DNA of 64,000 nucleotides from Eubacteriaceae bacterium. Its GTDB lineage: Bacteria; Bacillota; Clostridia; Lachnospirales; Lachnospiraceae. Below are positions 54,603-63,942 of the stretch, in pieces. Location: positions 1-64,000 of the forward strand of contig CAJTDQ010000002.1 in assembly GCA_910574895.1 (NCBI GenBank). Reading direction: 5' to 3'. A program made the translations under genes and the position numbers. Below the pieces are notes generated by a model. It made no database searches. It was not told the DNA's origin and saw nothing but the letters and a program-made list of their open reading frames with translations. How positions within the stretch are numbered: position 1 is the stretch's first letter; each line of letters begins with the position of its first letter.

Positions 54603-55895
54603 TTATCCAACCTTTAATTTAAACTTTTGTTCTTCTTTATCTGTATCAACTTTAGAGATTACTGCACCCAGTCCTGTTAATTTCTCTTCAAATTTTTCAT
54701 AACCTCTTTTAATATAAACGATATCGCTGACTGTAGTAAATCCCTCTGCTGCAAGTCCCGCAATCACTAACGCTGCACCTGCTCTAAGATCCGGTGCTGA
54801 TACTTTTGCCCCTTCCAGGCTTCCAACACCTGTAATAATGGCAGTATTACCTTCAACCTTATTGATTGCACCCATTCTGCTCAACTCTGCCATATATTTA
54901 AATCTGTTTTCAAAAATACTTTCTGTAACTGTGCTGATTCCATTTGCCATAGACAACACCGCCGCCATCTGTGGCTGCATATCTGTAGGAAAACCAGGAT
55001 AAGGAAGCGTTTTGATATTGGCACTTCGAATAACATCTCCTGCCTTTACTCTTACCGCATCATCGCCTTCTTCAACACTGCACCCCATCTCAATAAGTTT
55101 TGATGTAATACATTCTAAATGTCTTGGAATAACATTCTTCACTAAAACATCTCCACCTGTAGCTGCTGCCGCACACATAAATGTACCTGCCTCAATCTGA
55201 TCCGGAATAGTAGAATAAACAGTGCCATGTAAAAACGGAACACCTGTAATTCGGATTTTATCTGTACCTGCACCTCGAATATCTGCACCCATACTGTTTA
55301 ACATATTTGCCACATCTACTACATGAGGTTCTTTTGCGGCATTTTCAATAACTGTTCTGCCTTGTGCTCTTACTGCTGCCAGCATTACATTAATTGTAGC
55401 ACCAACAGAAGATACATCAAAGAAAATATGATTTCCTACTAATTGTTCTGAGAATGCATTCAGCATACCATGATCCTGAATCACCTCTGCACCTAACGCT
55501 CTAAAGCCCTTTAAATGCTGGTCTATAGGACGTGCTCCAATAACACAGCCTCCAGGCAGTGCTACCTCCGCCTTATGAAACTTGCCAAGTAATGCTCCTA
55601 ATAAATAATATGAAGCACGGATTTTTCTCATCTGCTCTTCCTCGACAATATGAGAAGTAATTGTTTTTCCATTAATAATAACTGTGTGTCTGTCTACTCT
55701 TTTAATAGTAGCGCCAATAGTTTCTATTGCATCTATTAATTGATTAATATCACTTACATCCGGTAAGTTCTCAATTGTAACATCTTCATCTGCCATGATT
55801 GCAGCAGCAATCAAAGCCAAAGCTGCATTCTTTGCCCCACTGATTTCAACCTCACCATTTAGTGCTGTTCCGCCTTTTATAACAAATTTTTCCAT
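54603..55895 (-). CDS. murA: UDP-N-acetylglucosamine 1-carboxyvinyltransferase
   Basis: Enzyme of 430 residues for the first committed step of peptidoglycan synthesis. It begins with KGGTALNGEVEISGAKNAALALIAAAIMA, has the fosfomycin-target Cys in LPGGCVIGARPIDQH, and TIENLPDVSDI. The Cys form means it should be fosfomycin sensitive, though resistance genes were not looked for outside the window. A good promoter lies upstream and a terminator downstream, so it is a single-gene unit. Confidence 0.95.
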   Translation of the reverse strand: MEKFVIKGGTALNGEVEISGAKNAALALIAAAIMADEDVTIENLPDVSDINQLIDAIETIGATIKRVDRHTVIINGKTITSHIVEEEQMRKIRASYYLLGALLGKFHKAEVALPGGCVIGARPIDQHLKGFRALGAEVIQDHGMLNAFSEQLVGNHIFFDVSSVGATINVMLAAVRAQGRTVIENAAKEPHVVDVANMLNSMGADIRGAGTDKIRITGVPFLHGTVYSTIPDQIEAGTFMCAAAATGGDVLVKNVIPRHLECITSKLIEMGCSVEEGDDAVRVKAGDVIRSANIKTLPYPGFPTDMQPQMAAVLSMANGISTVTESIFENRFKYMAELSRMGAINKVEGNTAIITGVGSLEGAKVSAPDLRAGAALVIAGLAAEGFTTVSDIVYIKRGYEKFEEKLTGLGAVISKVDTDKEEQKFKLKVG

Positions 55896-55997
55896 TTATC
55901 CACCTCGGGTTATATGTAAATTTATATCTATATATCGTTCATTGTATTCTGTCATTAGAGCGCACTAATACATATATTTTTGTGCACACTTTTCATT

Positions 55998-56025
55998 ATT
56001 ATATCATAATCTCACTCTTTGTAAA
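55998..56025 (-). promoter_or_regulatory. murA promoter
   Basis: Minus strand -35 TTTACA (56020-56025) and -10 TATAAT (55998-56003), 16-bp spacer, about 100 nt before the start codon. Confidence 0.65.
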
Positions 56026-56031
56026 CCTTAT

Positions 56032-56083
56032 AAAGCACACAACCTCTACTCTAGTCTATGACTATTTTAAAATTGTGTGCTTT
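56032..56083 (-). terminator. Terminator after the small PUA/ASCH-like gene
   Basis: Perfect arms AAAGCACACAA and TTGTGTGCTTT with a loop of about 30 bases, directly after the stop at 56091; T-rich flank on the plus side too. Confidence 0.6.
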
Positions 56084-56090
56084 TTCATTA

Positions 56091-56564
56091 CTAAAAACTT
56101 GTTAATTTTGATTTTTCGTAATTGTATGGAATACTTGTACCAACAACAACATCTTCAATTTTGTCTATTATCAGCCAATCGTCCATATTTCCTTGATGTT
56201 CAAAATTAAGAGACTCTATTTGTGTAACATTTTCAAATTCTACTAAGCATAAACATTTTTTATGCCATCGTGCTTTCTGCTTTTCTGATAAATTTAATTT
56301 ACTTTGATTTTCTTCCAAAATTTTTGTAATTTCATCATCAGTTAATTTCACAAAATTTTGGACTGCTTTTACGGTTGCCGTTGCCGTTATTAAAGCACTT
56401 CCTTTTTCCATGAAATAAACACGCTCTCCCTCAAACACCCGACTGTGTGGAATTTTTCTGCCTGCGGCACCACGAATAACCATAGTCTTTGTTCCTGCAA
56501 GAATTTTGTCTAATACTTTTTCTCCCTTTTTTCCTGCGTTATCACAATAAATTAAATGTACCAT
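56091..56564 (-). CDS. Small uncharacterised protein, possibly ASCH/PUA-like
   Basis: Protein of 157 residues. The start MVHLIYCDNAGKKGEKVLDKILAGTKTMVIRGAAGRKIPHSRVFEGERVYFMEKGSALITATATV has the look of the ASCH/PUA beta-barrel group (size-limited RNA- or ligand-binding fold); the assignment is tentative. It starts 4 nt after the AraC-type gene and is probably coexpressed and perhaps controlled with it. Confidence 0.6.
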   Translation of the reverse strand: MVHLIYCDNAGKKGEKVLDKILAGTKTMVIRGAAGRKIPHSRVFEGERVYFMEKGSALITATATVKAVQNFVKLTDDEITKILEENQSKLNLSEKQKARWHKKCLCLVEFENVTQIESLNFEHQGNMDDWLIIDKIEDVVVGTSIPYNYEKSKLTSF

Positions 56565-56568
56565 TTTT

Positions 56569-57432
56569 CTATTCCTCCTCTATAATCGGTATCCATATTT
56601 GGCTCAAATAGTTGCTGCTATAAGTATTTCCGTCACTATACCATTCTAATTCTGGGCAAGAGGCATGTTTAAAAGGATATTTTATCAGCCACTCTTCGTT
56701 TAGATATTTCCAACCTTTTTGAACAGACTGAGGTATCATACCTATACAGTCAAATATTGCCCAAGTCGTTTGAGGTATCACAATTTCCGTAAATTCATCT
56801 GGTAAATCGACATCAGATATAACCATAATAGAATATTCTATTTCTTTTGAATCTTCATCATAATAGCCAAATAGTCCAAATGTACCTTTAGGATTGCCTT
56901 TATCCAAAGATACCAATTTTGCGAAAATACCGTTTCTTTGGCAGTCACTCCAAAATTCAGGAATTTTTGAATAGTGTTCATTGTTCGCACATGAAACTTT
57001 GATACTCTTTCCAATCAAACGTAAGCCCGGCTTTTGTTCTAATTTCCATGAATACTTCTGTTTATCTGCAATTTGCATTTTGGGCATGACTGCCAATTCC
57101 ACATTTTTCTCTCGTGCTTCTTTAGGAGAAACACCATGAAACTGATGAAACGCCTTTGTGAAAGAAGTAGGCGAATTGTAGCCATACTTATAGCTAATAT
57201 CTACAATACGTAAATCCGTACTTTTCAAGTCGTATCCGGCTAAAGTTAATTTTCTGGAACGAACATATTCAGCAAAACTGATACCATTCATATAAGAAAA
57301 TACTTTTTGAAAAAAACCAAATGAACAGCCCGCCATTTTTGCTATTTCATTATAATTGATAGGTTCTTCTTTTTTTTGCAGATGATTTTCAACGTAATCT
57401 ATTATATTTTGCAGTTTTTCGTTCCATTCCAT
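56569..57432 (-). CDS. AraC-family regulator with GyrI-like sensor domain
   Basis: Regulator of 287 residues. N-terminal AraC double HTH (about 5-110; IAKMAGCSFGFFQKVFSYMNGISFAEYVRSRKL and ISYKYGYNSPTSFTKAFHQFHGVSPKEAR) followed by a GyrI-like small-molecule-binding domain (about 125-287; GLRLIGKSIKV, WSDCQRNGIFAKL, EWLIKYPFKHASCPELEWY). This is the Rob/MarA-GyrI pattern found in multidrug or stress regulators. Target is probably the small gene behind it. Confidence 0.88.
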   Translation of the reverse strand: MEWNEKLQNIIDYVENHLQKKEEPINYNEIAKMAGCSFGFFQKVFSYMNGISFAEYVRSRKLTLAGYDLKSTDLRIVDISYKYGYNSPTSFTKAFHQFHGVSPKEAREKNVELAVMPKMQIADKQKYSWKLEQKPGLRLIGKSIKVSCANNEHYSKIPEFWSDCQRNGIFAKLVSLDKGNPKGTFGLFGYYDEDSKEIEYSIMVISDVDLPDEFTEIVIPQTTWAIFDCIGMIPQSVQKGWKYLNEEWLIKYPFKHASCPELEWYSDGNTYSSNYLSQIWIPIIEEE

Positions 57433-57559
57433 AGTTAAATATACCTCTTCTCAAACGATATTTTATCATGCGTAAATATAGATTTCAGCTCATTTTACGT
57501 ACTGATTGGATAGCATATTAAATCATATCTTTAGTATACTTTATTGTAAATACTTATAA

Positions 57560-58180
57560 TTATTTAAATATCGACAAAGGATTGACTCGTATTCCATTTT
57601 TTATTACTTCAAAATGCAGATGTGGTCCTGTACTGTCCCCGGTACTTCCACTCAATCCAAGTACCTGTCCACGCACAACCTCCTCTCCCTTACTTACAAA
57701 TAATTCTGACATATGTGCATATCTTGTTTCAGTTTTTTTACTATGCCGCACTAGTACATTATATCCGTAACTTTCACTATAATATGCTAACTCTACCAAG
57801 CCTTTTTCAGCTGCTTTTACCTCTGTTCCCGTTGGTACTGCCCAGTCATGTCCCTTATGGCTGTTTACTCTGTCAACACTATCACCAAAATAAGAACTCG
57901 TTCTTCCGCCATCAACAGGTTTGATAAAAGAAAACGCCAATGACTGGCTCTTTCGTGATTGCTGAGTTTTATCATTGGCTGTTTTTATTTTCTTATCGCT
58001 TTTCTGTTTACTCTGAAGTTTTATCCTGTCTTCCCTGCTGCTTTTTTCCACCTTACATTGTGCTATATAATTATATGCATAGACTTCCATTGCTGTCTGG
58101 CTGAAAATAGTTTTCGTCATCATTAGTACAAAACATACTATGGGAACGGCTAAATATCTGCCATGTCCCGTGTGACACAA
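57560..58180 (-). CDS. M23-family peptidase
   Basis: Protein of 206 residues with an N-terminal hydrophobic segment (about 8-30) and a C-terminal zinc peptidase domain: HKGHDWAVPTGTEVKA supplies the first His and Asp ligands and GPHLHFEVIKNG the last His pair. Such LytM-type enzymes cut peptidoglycan cross-bridges, or act as spore or division factors. Start is uncertain: TTG at 58180 is 16 nt from GGAGGG, and an internal ATG at 58123 lacks a ribosome site. It follows the aroK gene by 12 nt. Confidence 0.8.
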   Translation of the reverse strand: MCHTGHGRYLAVPIVCFVLMMTKTIFSQTAMEVYAYNYIAQCKVEKSSREDRIKLQSKQKSDKKIKTANDKTQQSRKSQSLAFSFIKPVDGGRTSSYFGDSVDRVNSHKGHDWAVPTGTEVKAAEKGLVELAYYSESYGYNVLVRHSKKTETRYAHMSELFVSKGEEVVRGQVLGLSGSTGDSTGPHLHFEVIKNGIRVNPLSIFK

Positions 58181-58192
58181 CTTTTTAATTTT

Positions 58193-58702
58193 CTATCCCT
58201 CCAATTCTTTTACAATTTTATCCACTGTTTTCTTGATTGTACAATGGTGTTCACTTATTATTATATCCGCATATTTTTTATATAACGGGGTTCTTTCATG
58301 ATACAAGTCCTTTAATGTCTGTCCTTTCTTTAACACAACACCTCTCTGCTTCAGGCTTCCCAGCCTTCTTGATAATGCCGGCAGTTCCAACTCAAGATAA
58401 ATAACTGTTCCAATCTTAGAAAGATGCTCCATCGCTTCCTTTCCATATACAACACTTCCACCTGTAGCAATAACAGCTTTTCTAACGTCAATGGATGCAT
58501 TTACTTCATTCTCTATTTTTACAAACTCCTCTATTCCATCTTCTGCAATAATATCTTTTAAGAGCCTTCCTGTTTTCTCCTGTATCACTAAATCTGCATC
58601 AACAAACTGATATCCCAATATTTTTGCCAGCACCACTCCTATCGTACTTTTTCCTACTCCCGGCATACCAATTAATACAATATTTTCTTTATTATTTTTC
58701 AT
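58193..58702 (-). CDS. aroK: Shikimate kinase
   Basis: Enzyme of 169 residues that phosphorylates shikimate for aromatic amino acid synthesis. P-loop GMPGVGKST, VDADLVIQEKTG, and the lid region QRGVVLKK are visible. It sits between dinB and the M23 gene without other aro genes, so clustering with the pathway is absent here. Confidence 0.92.
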   Translation of the reverse strand: MKNNKENIVLIGMPGVGKSTIGVVLAKILGYQFVDADLVIQEKTGRLLKDIIAEDGIEEFVKIENEVNASIDVRKAVIATGGSVVYGKEAMEHLSKIGTVIYLELELPALSRRLGSLKQRGVVLKKGQTLKDLYHERTPLYKKYADIIISEHHCTIKKTVDKIVKELEG

Positions 58703-58723
58703 GTCCTGTCTCCTCGTATTTCA

Positions 58724-59980
58724 TTACTGATTTTCTGTTTTTCTCTCCATCAGACTAGCTCTCCCTACCACGTCTTTACCATATTTATGCTTAATGGCAT
58801 CCAATGCCTCATCCAGCTTTTTCATTTTTTCTCTGGACGGCTGCACATTATTACGTTTCTTTTCTTCTGTTCCTGACCAGCCTTCTATGTCCATGATAGA
58901 CAACTGCTCCGGCTCACCATCCTCTACCAGATTTGCTGTCCTGACTCCTAAAAGCCTTACAGGCTTTCCACTCCACAATTCTTTTAATAATATCTTTATA
59001 ATATTATATATCTCTGTTCCGGAATCTGTAGCCACCTCTACTGTAGTCTGTCTGGAACATTTTGTAAAGTCATTATATTTAATTTCCACTGCAATTGTTT
59101 TCGCTCTTTGTCTTCCTGCTCTTAACCTTCCCCCTACTTTTTCTGACAACCCCAATAACACCTTAAAAATCTCATCTATATCATCAACATCTCTTGATAG
59201 TGTCGTGGAATTACCCACTCCTTTTGACTCTTCTTTTACCGTATTTACAATACTGTCATCAATACCGTTTGCATACTCCCACAAAATTCTTCCGTGACTC
59301 TTCAGATGTGCTTCCAACACTGCTAATGGGCTCTTTGCCAGCTGGCCTATCGTAAAAATTCCCAGCTTATGTAATGTATCTACACTGGATTTTCCTGCCA
59401 TAAACAATTCACTGACCGGTAATCCCCACATTTTCTTTTGTATTTCCCGTCGATACAATGTATGTACCTTATCCGGTTTTTCAAAATCGGATGCCATCTT
59501 TGCCAGTACTTTTACATCGGAGATTCCAACATTTACAGTAAACCCTAATTGTTCCTTCACCTTATCCTTAATGGCTGCTGCCGCCTCCTCCGGTGTTTCA
59601 AACAAGTTACGAATGCCCGAATAGTCCATATAACACTCATCAATACTCACTTGTTCAATATCCGGAGTATAATGACATAATAATTTCATTAATTTATGGC
59701 TCATCTCCTCATAATAATGATGTTCAGGCGGAACCATTTCGAGATGTGGACACTTTCTAAGCGCATTTACTACCGGCTCTCCGGTTACTACACCATATTT
59801 CTTTGCCGAAATAGATTTTGCCAAAACAATACCGTGCCTGCTTTTCCTGTCCCCTCCTACGATACATGGAATCTCCCGTAAATCTCTTCCGTATCCTTCC
59901 TGCATCATCTTTACGGCTGTCCAACTGAGGTATGCTGAATTTACATCAATATGAAAAATAATCTGTTCTTTCTCATTCAT
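58724..59980 (-). CDS. dinB: Y-family DNA polymerase (DinB/Pol IV)
   Basis: Translesion polymerase of 418 residues. Palm motifs IIFHIDVNSAYLSW and SIDECYMDYS carry the metal-binding acidic residues; thumb and little-finger domains follow (KVLAKMASDFEKPDKVHTL, TLSRDVDDIDEIF). The C-terminal part lacks an obvious beta-clamp box at the very end, though QLSIM near residue 370 could serve as one. The upstream gap of about 36 nt to the flavin reductase gene suggests a separate or shared transcript. Confidence 0.92.
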   Translation of the reverse strand: MNEKEQIIFHIDVNSAYLSWTAVKMMQEGYGRDLREIPCIVGGDRKSRHGIVLAKSISAKKYGVVTGEPVVNALRKCPHLEMVPPEHHYYEEMSHKLMKLLCHYTPDIEQVSIDECYMDYSGIRNLFETPEEAAAAIKDKVKEQLGFTVNVGISDVKVLAKMASDFEKPDKVHTLYRREIQKKMWGLPVSELFMAGKSSVDTLHKLGIFTIGQLAKSPLAVLEAHLKSHGRILWEYANGIDDSIVNTVKEESKGVGNSTTLSRDVDDIDEIFKVLLGLSEKVGGRLRAGRQRAKTIAVEIKYNDFTKCSRQTTVEVATDSGTEIYNIIKILLKELWSGKPVRLLGVRTANLVEDGEPEQLSIMDIEGWSGTEEKKRNNVQPSREKMKKLDEALDAIKHKYGKDVVGRASLMERKTENQ

Positions 59981-60016
59981 TTCTGCTCCTTTAGGTAATA
60001 AATTCTTCGCATCCTT

Positions 60017-60580
60017 CTATTTTTTCTTTACTGCATAACCAAACTTTCCAATTTTTTTCCCGGTGTTATAATACTGACCATGTGAATATACTAATGGATG
60101 CGCTTTTTCTAAATGAAACTTCCCCTTATCATCCATATAGCGCTTATCTGCATGTACACACAATACCTTTGCCAAAAACATATCATGTGTTCCTAATCTT
60201 GTTATGTCAACCACTTCACATTCAATATTTACCGGACTGTCCTTCAAAAGCGGCGCTTTTACATACTTCGCCCTCTCTGTTTTCAATTTCATCTTCTCAA
60301 ACTTATTTTCATCTCTCCCTGATCTCACACCACAGTAATCTGTGGCTTTTGCCAGCTTGTCCGTTGTGAGGTTAATTACAAACTGCCCCGTCTCCCTTAT
60401 CATATCATAAGAATATCTGGAGGGTCTCACAGAAATGTATACCATTGCAGGGTCTGAACAGACGGTTCCTGTCCATGCCACTGTGAATACATTCTCATTT
60501 CCCTTATTATCTGCCACCGTTACTAAAACTGCCGGTAATGGATATAACATATTTCCCGGTTTCCAAATTTCTTTCGCCAT
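60017..60580 (-). CDS. Flavin reductase-like FMN-binding protein
   Basis: Protein of 187 residues of the flavin reductase/flavoredoxin domain family, with N-terminal PGNMLYPLPAVLVTVAD and VAWTGTVCSDPAMVYISVRPSRYSYDMI, the usual FMN site. The start at 60580 has GGAGGG 4 nt upstream; four extra residues upstream lack support. It reduces or carries FMN in anaerobes; electron partner is unknown. Confidence 0.85.
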   Translation of the reverse strand: MAKEIWKPGNMLYPLPAVLVTVADNKGNENVFTVAWTGTVCSDPAMVYISVRPSRYSYDMIRETGQFVINLTTDKLAKATDYCGVRSGRDENKFEKMKLKTERAKYVKAPLLKDSPVNIECEVVDITRLGTHDMFLAKVLCVHADKRYMDDKGKFHLEKAHPLVYSHGQYYNTGKKIGKFGYAVKKK

Positions 60581-60660
60581 ATTTCCCTCCACTTTTTCAA
60601 TTAATTCTGACTATTCTCTATTTAATAATCTCATTTCTTTTATTAAATATCGTCACCATA

Positions 60661-61797
60661 TTAATTCTTTTTATTTTTATTCTTTACTTCTATATTTTCA
60701 ATGATTAGTTTGTCTTTATGTGCCTTATATTTTAATATCAGTTTACTGCTGCATGTTCCCGAAATACGGTCTACATAACTGTTTGCCAAGGATGTGTCTG
60801 TAGCAGAAACATACTTATATTTATAAGTACATGTTAAAACATAATTGTTATTTTTTTCATCGTAACGGATATCTGTTTTCAAGTCACGGATTTTCATATC
60901 AAGGACTTTAAATTTATCAACATTTCTTTTTTCCGGCCAGAAAATGATATCTTCTGATTTTTCTACATATTCAGATACTTTATTTTTCACCTTTTTAGAA
61001 GCAAACATACTTATTAATTTAACGTTATTTTTATCTCTGCTTCGTACAGCTTTGTAAAACTGATTCATTACTTTCTTTCCATTATCTGTAATGATTTTTT
61101 CATACTTGTCATTAGCTGTGAGTTTCGCCTTTGTCAAATCTATTGTAACCTTTTCTCCACGAATATCTAAAACCTTGTTTCTGGCATAAACATCATTGGT
61201 TGCAGAAATTTTATATTTCCCATCTAAAATGCCTTTAAATTGATAAATTTTATTGTCCTGATTTGTCTCTGCCTTTGATACTTTATCAGAAATTCCATTT
61301 CCATTTAGCTCTAGTTTATCTGATTTTGGTAAAATGATACGTATATCTTTTGCCATCATATCTGTAATGTCCACATAATAATCCGGAATAATGTTGATTC
61401 CATGATGCTTTGATTCTATGTAAACTACGAAATCCCGGCTTTTCTTTGTCTCATCATTTTTGCAGGTTACCAAAACAAACTTCCTGCCATCCTTTTCATC
61501 CGGTTCCTTAATATCATAGGAATCTATCACATAACTTTGTCTTAAATTTTTCATATTTTCCATATACATATTTTTATCAATATAAAACCCTTCGTCCTGA
61601 TATATACATTGATACATTTTTTCATAATTCTGCTGCACAAATGCTCTGAAATATGACACTGCTACATCCGTAGGATTAGATTCATGCTGGATATACGCAA
61701 TCAATGAACCGGTGCCCATGCACACTCCTATAAATACTAAAATACAGATAAGAGAAAACACTCTGCTTTTTTTTATTTTTCTAAATACTTCTTTCAT
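60661..61797 (-). CDS. TcaA/NTF2-like membrane-anchored protein
   Basis: Protein of 378 residues with one N-terminal membrane helix (about 14-34), an NTF2-like part (NPTDVAVSYFRAFVQQNYEKMYQCIYQDEGF), beta-rich middle with TcaA-type YVDITDMMAKDIRIILPKSDKLELNGNGI, and a second NTF2-like part (KVMNQFYKAVRSRDKNNVKLISMFASK). The zinc ribbon of staphylococcal TcaA is absent. TcaA-like proteins touch cell-envelope stress and glycopeptide response; role here is unknown. It is divergent from the sigma-like gene. Confidence 0.72.
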   Translation of the reverse strand: MKEVFRKIKKSRVFSLICILVFIGVCMGTGSLIAYIQHESNPTDVAVSYFRAFVQQNYEKMYQCIYQDEGFYIDKNMYMENMKNLRQSYVIDSYDIKEPDEKDGRKFVLVTCKNDETKKSRDFVVYIESKHHGINIIPDYYVDITDMMAKDIRIILPKSDKLELNGNGISDKVSKAETNQDNKIYQFKGILDGKYKISATNDVYARNKVLDIRGEKVTIDLTKAKLTANDKYEKIITDNGKKVMNQFYKAVRSRDKNNVKLISMFASKKVKNKVSEYVEKSEDIIFWPEKRNVDKFKVLDMKIRDLKTDIRYDEKNNNYVLTCTYKYKYVSATDTSLANSYVDRISGTCSSKLILKYKAHKDKLIIENIEVKNKNKKN

Positions 61798-61911
61798 TCT
61801 GACTCCTTTTTTATCAATAAACCCATATGTAAATGTTACCTATTATCCTTGATTTTTGCAAGGCTTTTATGTATCATTTATGTATTAATAAAAGGAAAAA
61901 GGATATAAGAT

Positions 61912-62799
61912 ATGGACAAGAAAACATTATTTAATAACGCATTGACAGAATTCGTCTCTTTTGCTGCAGCCAAGGGAAATAAAGTTACAGTAAATGATAT
62001 AAAATCCCATTTTGACGGTTTTATTGAAGATGAAAGTCAATATCAGTTTATTTATGATTATATGACTGTAAACAAAATAGAAATTGACGGTTTTACACCT
62101 TCGGGCGAGAATTTTTTCGAGACAGAATACAGTGCATCAAATATTTCAGCCCAGGTTACACGGGATGAGAATAAAGAGTCAAAAGAAGAGTTAGAATTTA
62201 TTAAAATGTACTTGTCTGACATGGAGAATATTCCATCCATAAGTCTGGAAGAGCAAAATAATTTCGTTGAAAAACTGGTAAACGGAGATACTTCCTGCAC
62301 TGAAAAACTAATAGAATCAAAACTTCAAACAGTAGCGGACTTTGCTGAGAAATATCGTGGCAGAGGAGTGTCATTTGGGGATTTAATTCAGGAAGGAAAT
62401 CTAGAATTGATGATTGCCATTTCAGAGTATCAGACATCTTTCGGTGACTTTAACCAATATATCGACAAGCGAATTGAAAATGCCATTGTCAACACGATTA
62501 ATCATGAAATCAATTCTGACAGAGTGGGCCAGCATTTAGCAGATAAATTAAACCAGTTAGACAATACTACAAAAGAATTGAACAAAAAACTCGGACGCGT
62601 TCCCGAATTATCTGAATTGGCTGATGCTATGGGTATTTCTGAAGATGAAGCCTCATTACTTTTAAAGACTTCATTAGATACTCTTTCCGTAAACGAGGAT
62701 ACACAAATCACTGAGGATTCTTCTGATGAGAACAACATTGATTTAACGACACCATCCAGTGGAAGTGATCCACTGACATGGCGTAAACACAGCCGTTAA
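61912..62799 (+). CDS. Sigma-70-like protein lacking region 4 and the -10 melting residues
   Basis: Protein of 295 residues. Residues 1-65 resemble region 1.1 (KGNKVTVNDIKSHFDGFIED), 92-125 region 1.2, and 126-165 regions 2.1-2.2 (VADFAEKYRGRGVSFGDLIQEGNLELMIAI), the core-polymerase contact. The stretch that should bear the -10 recognising and melting aromatic residues reads NQYIDKRIENAIVNTINHEI, without the usual TYATWWIRQA residues. A region-3-like part (about 195-240) and a Ser/Asp-rich tail follow; no region 4 helix-turn-helix is present. It may bind RNA polymerase without recognising promoters. Ribosome site AAGGA is well placed. Confidence 0.72.
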   Translation: MDKKTLFNNALTEFVSFAAAKGNKVTVNDIKSHFDGFIEDESQYQFIYDYMTVNKIEIDGFTPSGENFFETEYSASNISAQVTRDENKESKEELEFIKMYLSDMENIPSISLEEQNNFVEKLVNGDTSCTEKLIESKLQTVADFAEKYRGRGVSFGDLIQEGNLELMIAISEYQTSFGDFNQYIDKRIENAIVNTINHEINSDRVGQHLADKLNQLDNTTKELNKKLGRVPELSELADAMGISEDEASLLLKTSLDTLSVNEDTQITEDSSDENNIDLTTPSSGSDPLTWRKHSR

Positions 62800-62802
62800 C
62801 TT

Positions 62803-63834
62803 TTATTTTAACGTTTTTACAGATTCTCTTTCTATCAAATCTGCCTGAAAGATACACTGTTTTTTCTCATTCTGTCCATGAATTGCTTCCATGAGAAGCT
62901 TTATTGATGATTTCACCATCTCTTCACAAGGCTGTTTCATTGTGGTAAGAGATGGGTGAAAATATTTTGATATATCTATTCCATCAAAACCAATTACAGA
63001 ATAATCATCCGGTATTTTTTTCCCTGCTTCTAAAATAGCCTTATACGCTCCAAAAGCTGTCAAGTCAGAAATAGCATATAATGCTGTAAAAGAGACTTCC
63101 GATTCCATTAATTCTTTTGTTACCATGTATCCGTTCTCAATAGAATATTCCGGTATCTCATGTTTCATATGCCGTATAAGTTTTTCCTCTATATCTATTC
63201 CATGATCTCTCAATGCCTGTTTGTAACCTTTTAGCCGCATGCCTCCTACTGCAAGATCATTATCTCTTCCCGCAATAATTGCAATCCTTTTGTGTCCTTT
63301 TCTGCATAAATATTCCACCACACGGTAACTTTCTTTTTCATCATCTATAGATACTGATGAGCAGTCCCGCCCCGGTGCTGTCATATCTACTGCCACTGTA
63401 CACATTACATATGGGATTCCCATATTTTTTAATCTGTTATCTGTTGTATCAATTCTTCCTCCTAAAAAGATTACGCCCTTTAACCTTTTTTCTTTTGCAA
63501 GTGCAACAGCCACATCCATGCTTTTCTGTTCCTCGTCTACTGCATGTAATAAAAAAGTATATTTTAACTGTTTCAGTTCTTCTTCGAATATTTTTAACAT
63601 TCCCTGAAAAAACTGATTGTCAATTCCTTTTACTAACAATGCTACTGTATTGGACTCAGTCATTTTCAAATGTCTTGCACTGTTGTTTGGAATATAATGA
63701 TATTCTTCGATGACTTTCAGTATTCTTTTCCTTGTATTTTCATTAATTCCAGGGTCATCATTAATTGCCCGGGACACAGTACTAATACCTACACCACATA
63801 TTTTTGCAATATCTTTTATTGTAATTTCCGCCAT
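62803..63834 (-). CDS. LacI-family regulator, unknown regulon
   Basis: Regulator of 343 residues with AEITIKDIAKICGVGISTVSRAINDDPGINENTRKR and a sugar-binding-protein-like sensor domain (ALLVKGIDNQFFQGML, IAIIAGRDNDLAVGG, YSVIGFDGIDIS). GAGAGGA precedes the start. It lies between the sigma-like gene and a further gene at the window edge, so the regulon is probably outside the window. It is the third LacI-family protein in 64 kb. Confidence 0.9.
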   Translation of the reverse strand: MAEITIKDIAKICGVGISTVSRAINDDPGINENTRKRILKVIEEYHYIPNNSARHLKMTESNTVALLVKGIDNQFFQGMLKIFEEELKQLKYTFLLHAVDEEQKSMDVAVALAKEKRLKGVIFLGGRIDTTDNRLKNMGIPYVMCTVAVDMTAPGRDCSSVSIDDEKESYRVVEYLCRKGHKRIAIIAGRDNDLAVGGMRLKGYKQALRDHGIDIEEKLIRHMKHEIPEYSIENGYMVTKELMESEVSFTALYAISDLTAFGAYKAILEAGKKIPDDYSVIGFDGIDISKYFHPSLTTMKQPCEEMVKSSIKLLMEAIHGQNEKKQCIFQADLIERESVKTLK

Positions 63835-63911
63835 TTTTTATTCCTCTCACTTACCGGAGCTTATCCTTTTGTTTTTTTCACTTTACCATAAATAAATTTA
63901 TTATGCAAAAG

Positions 63912-63942
63912 CAAAGAGCCGGTTCCAAAGAACCGACTCTTT
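63912..63942 (-). terminator. Terminator of the edge gene
   Basis: Stem AAAGAG/CTCTTT with CGGTTC/GAACCG and a TTTG loop, ending in GCTTTTGC. It starts at the stop codon of the partial gene. Confidence 0.82.

Noticed and set aside
58794-59297. Plus-strand reading frame of 167 codons over dinB
   Set aside because: Antisense to a well-supported polymerase gene with intact motifs.
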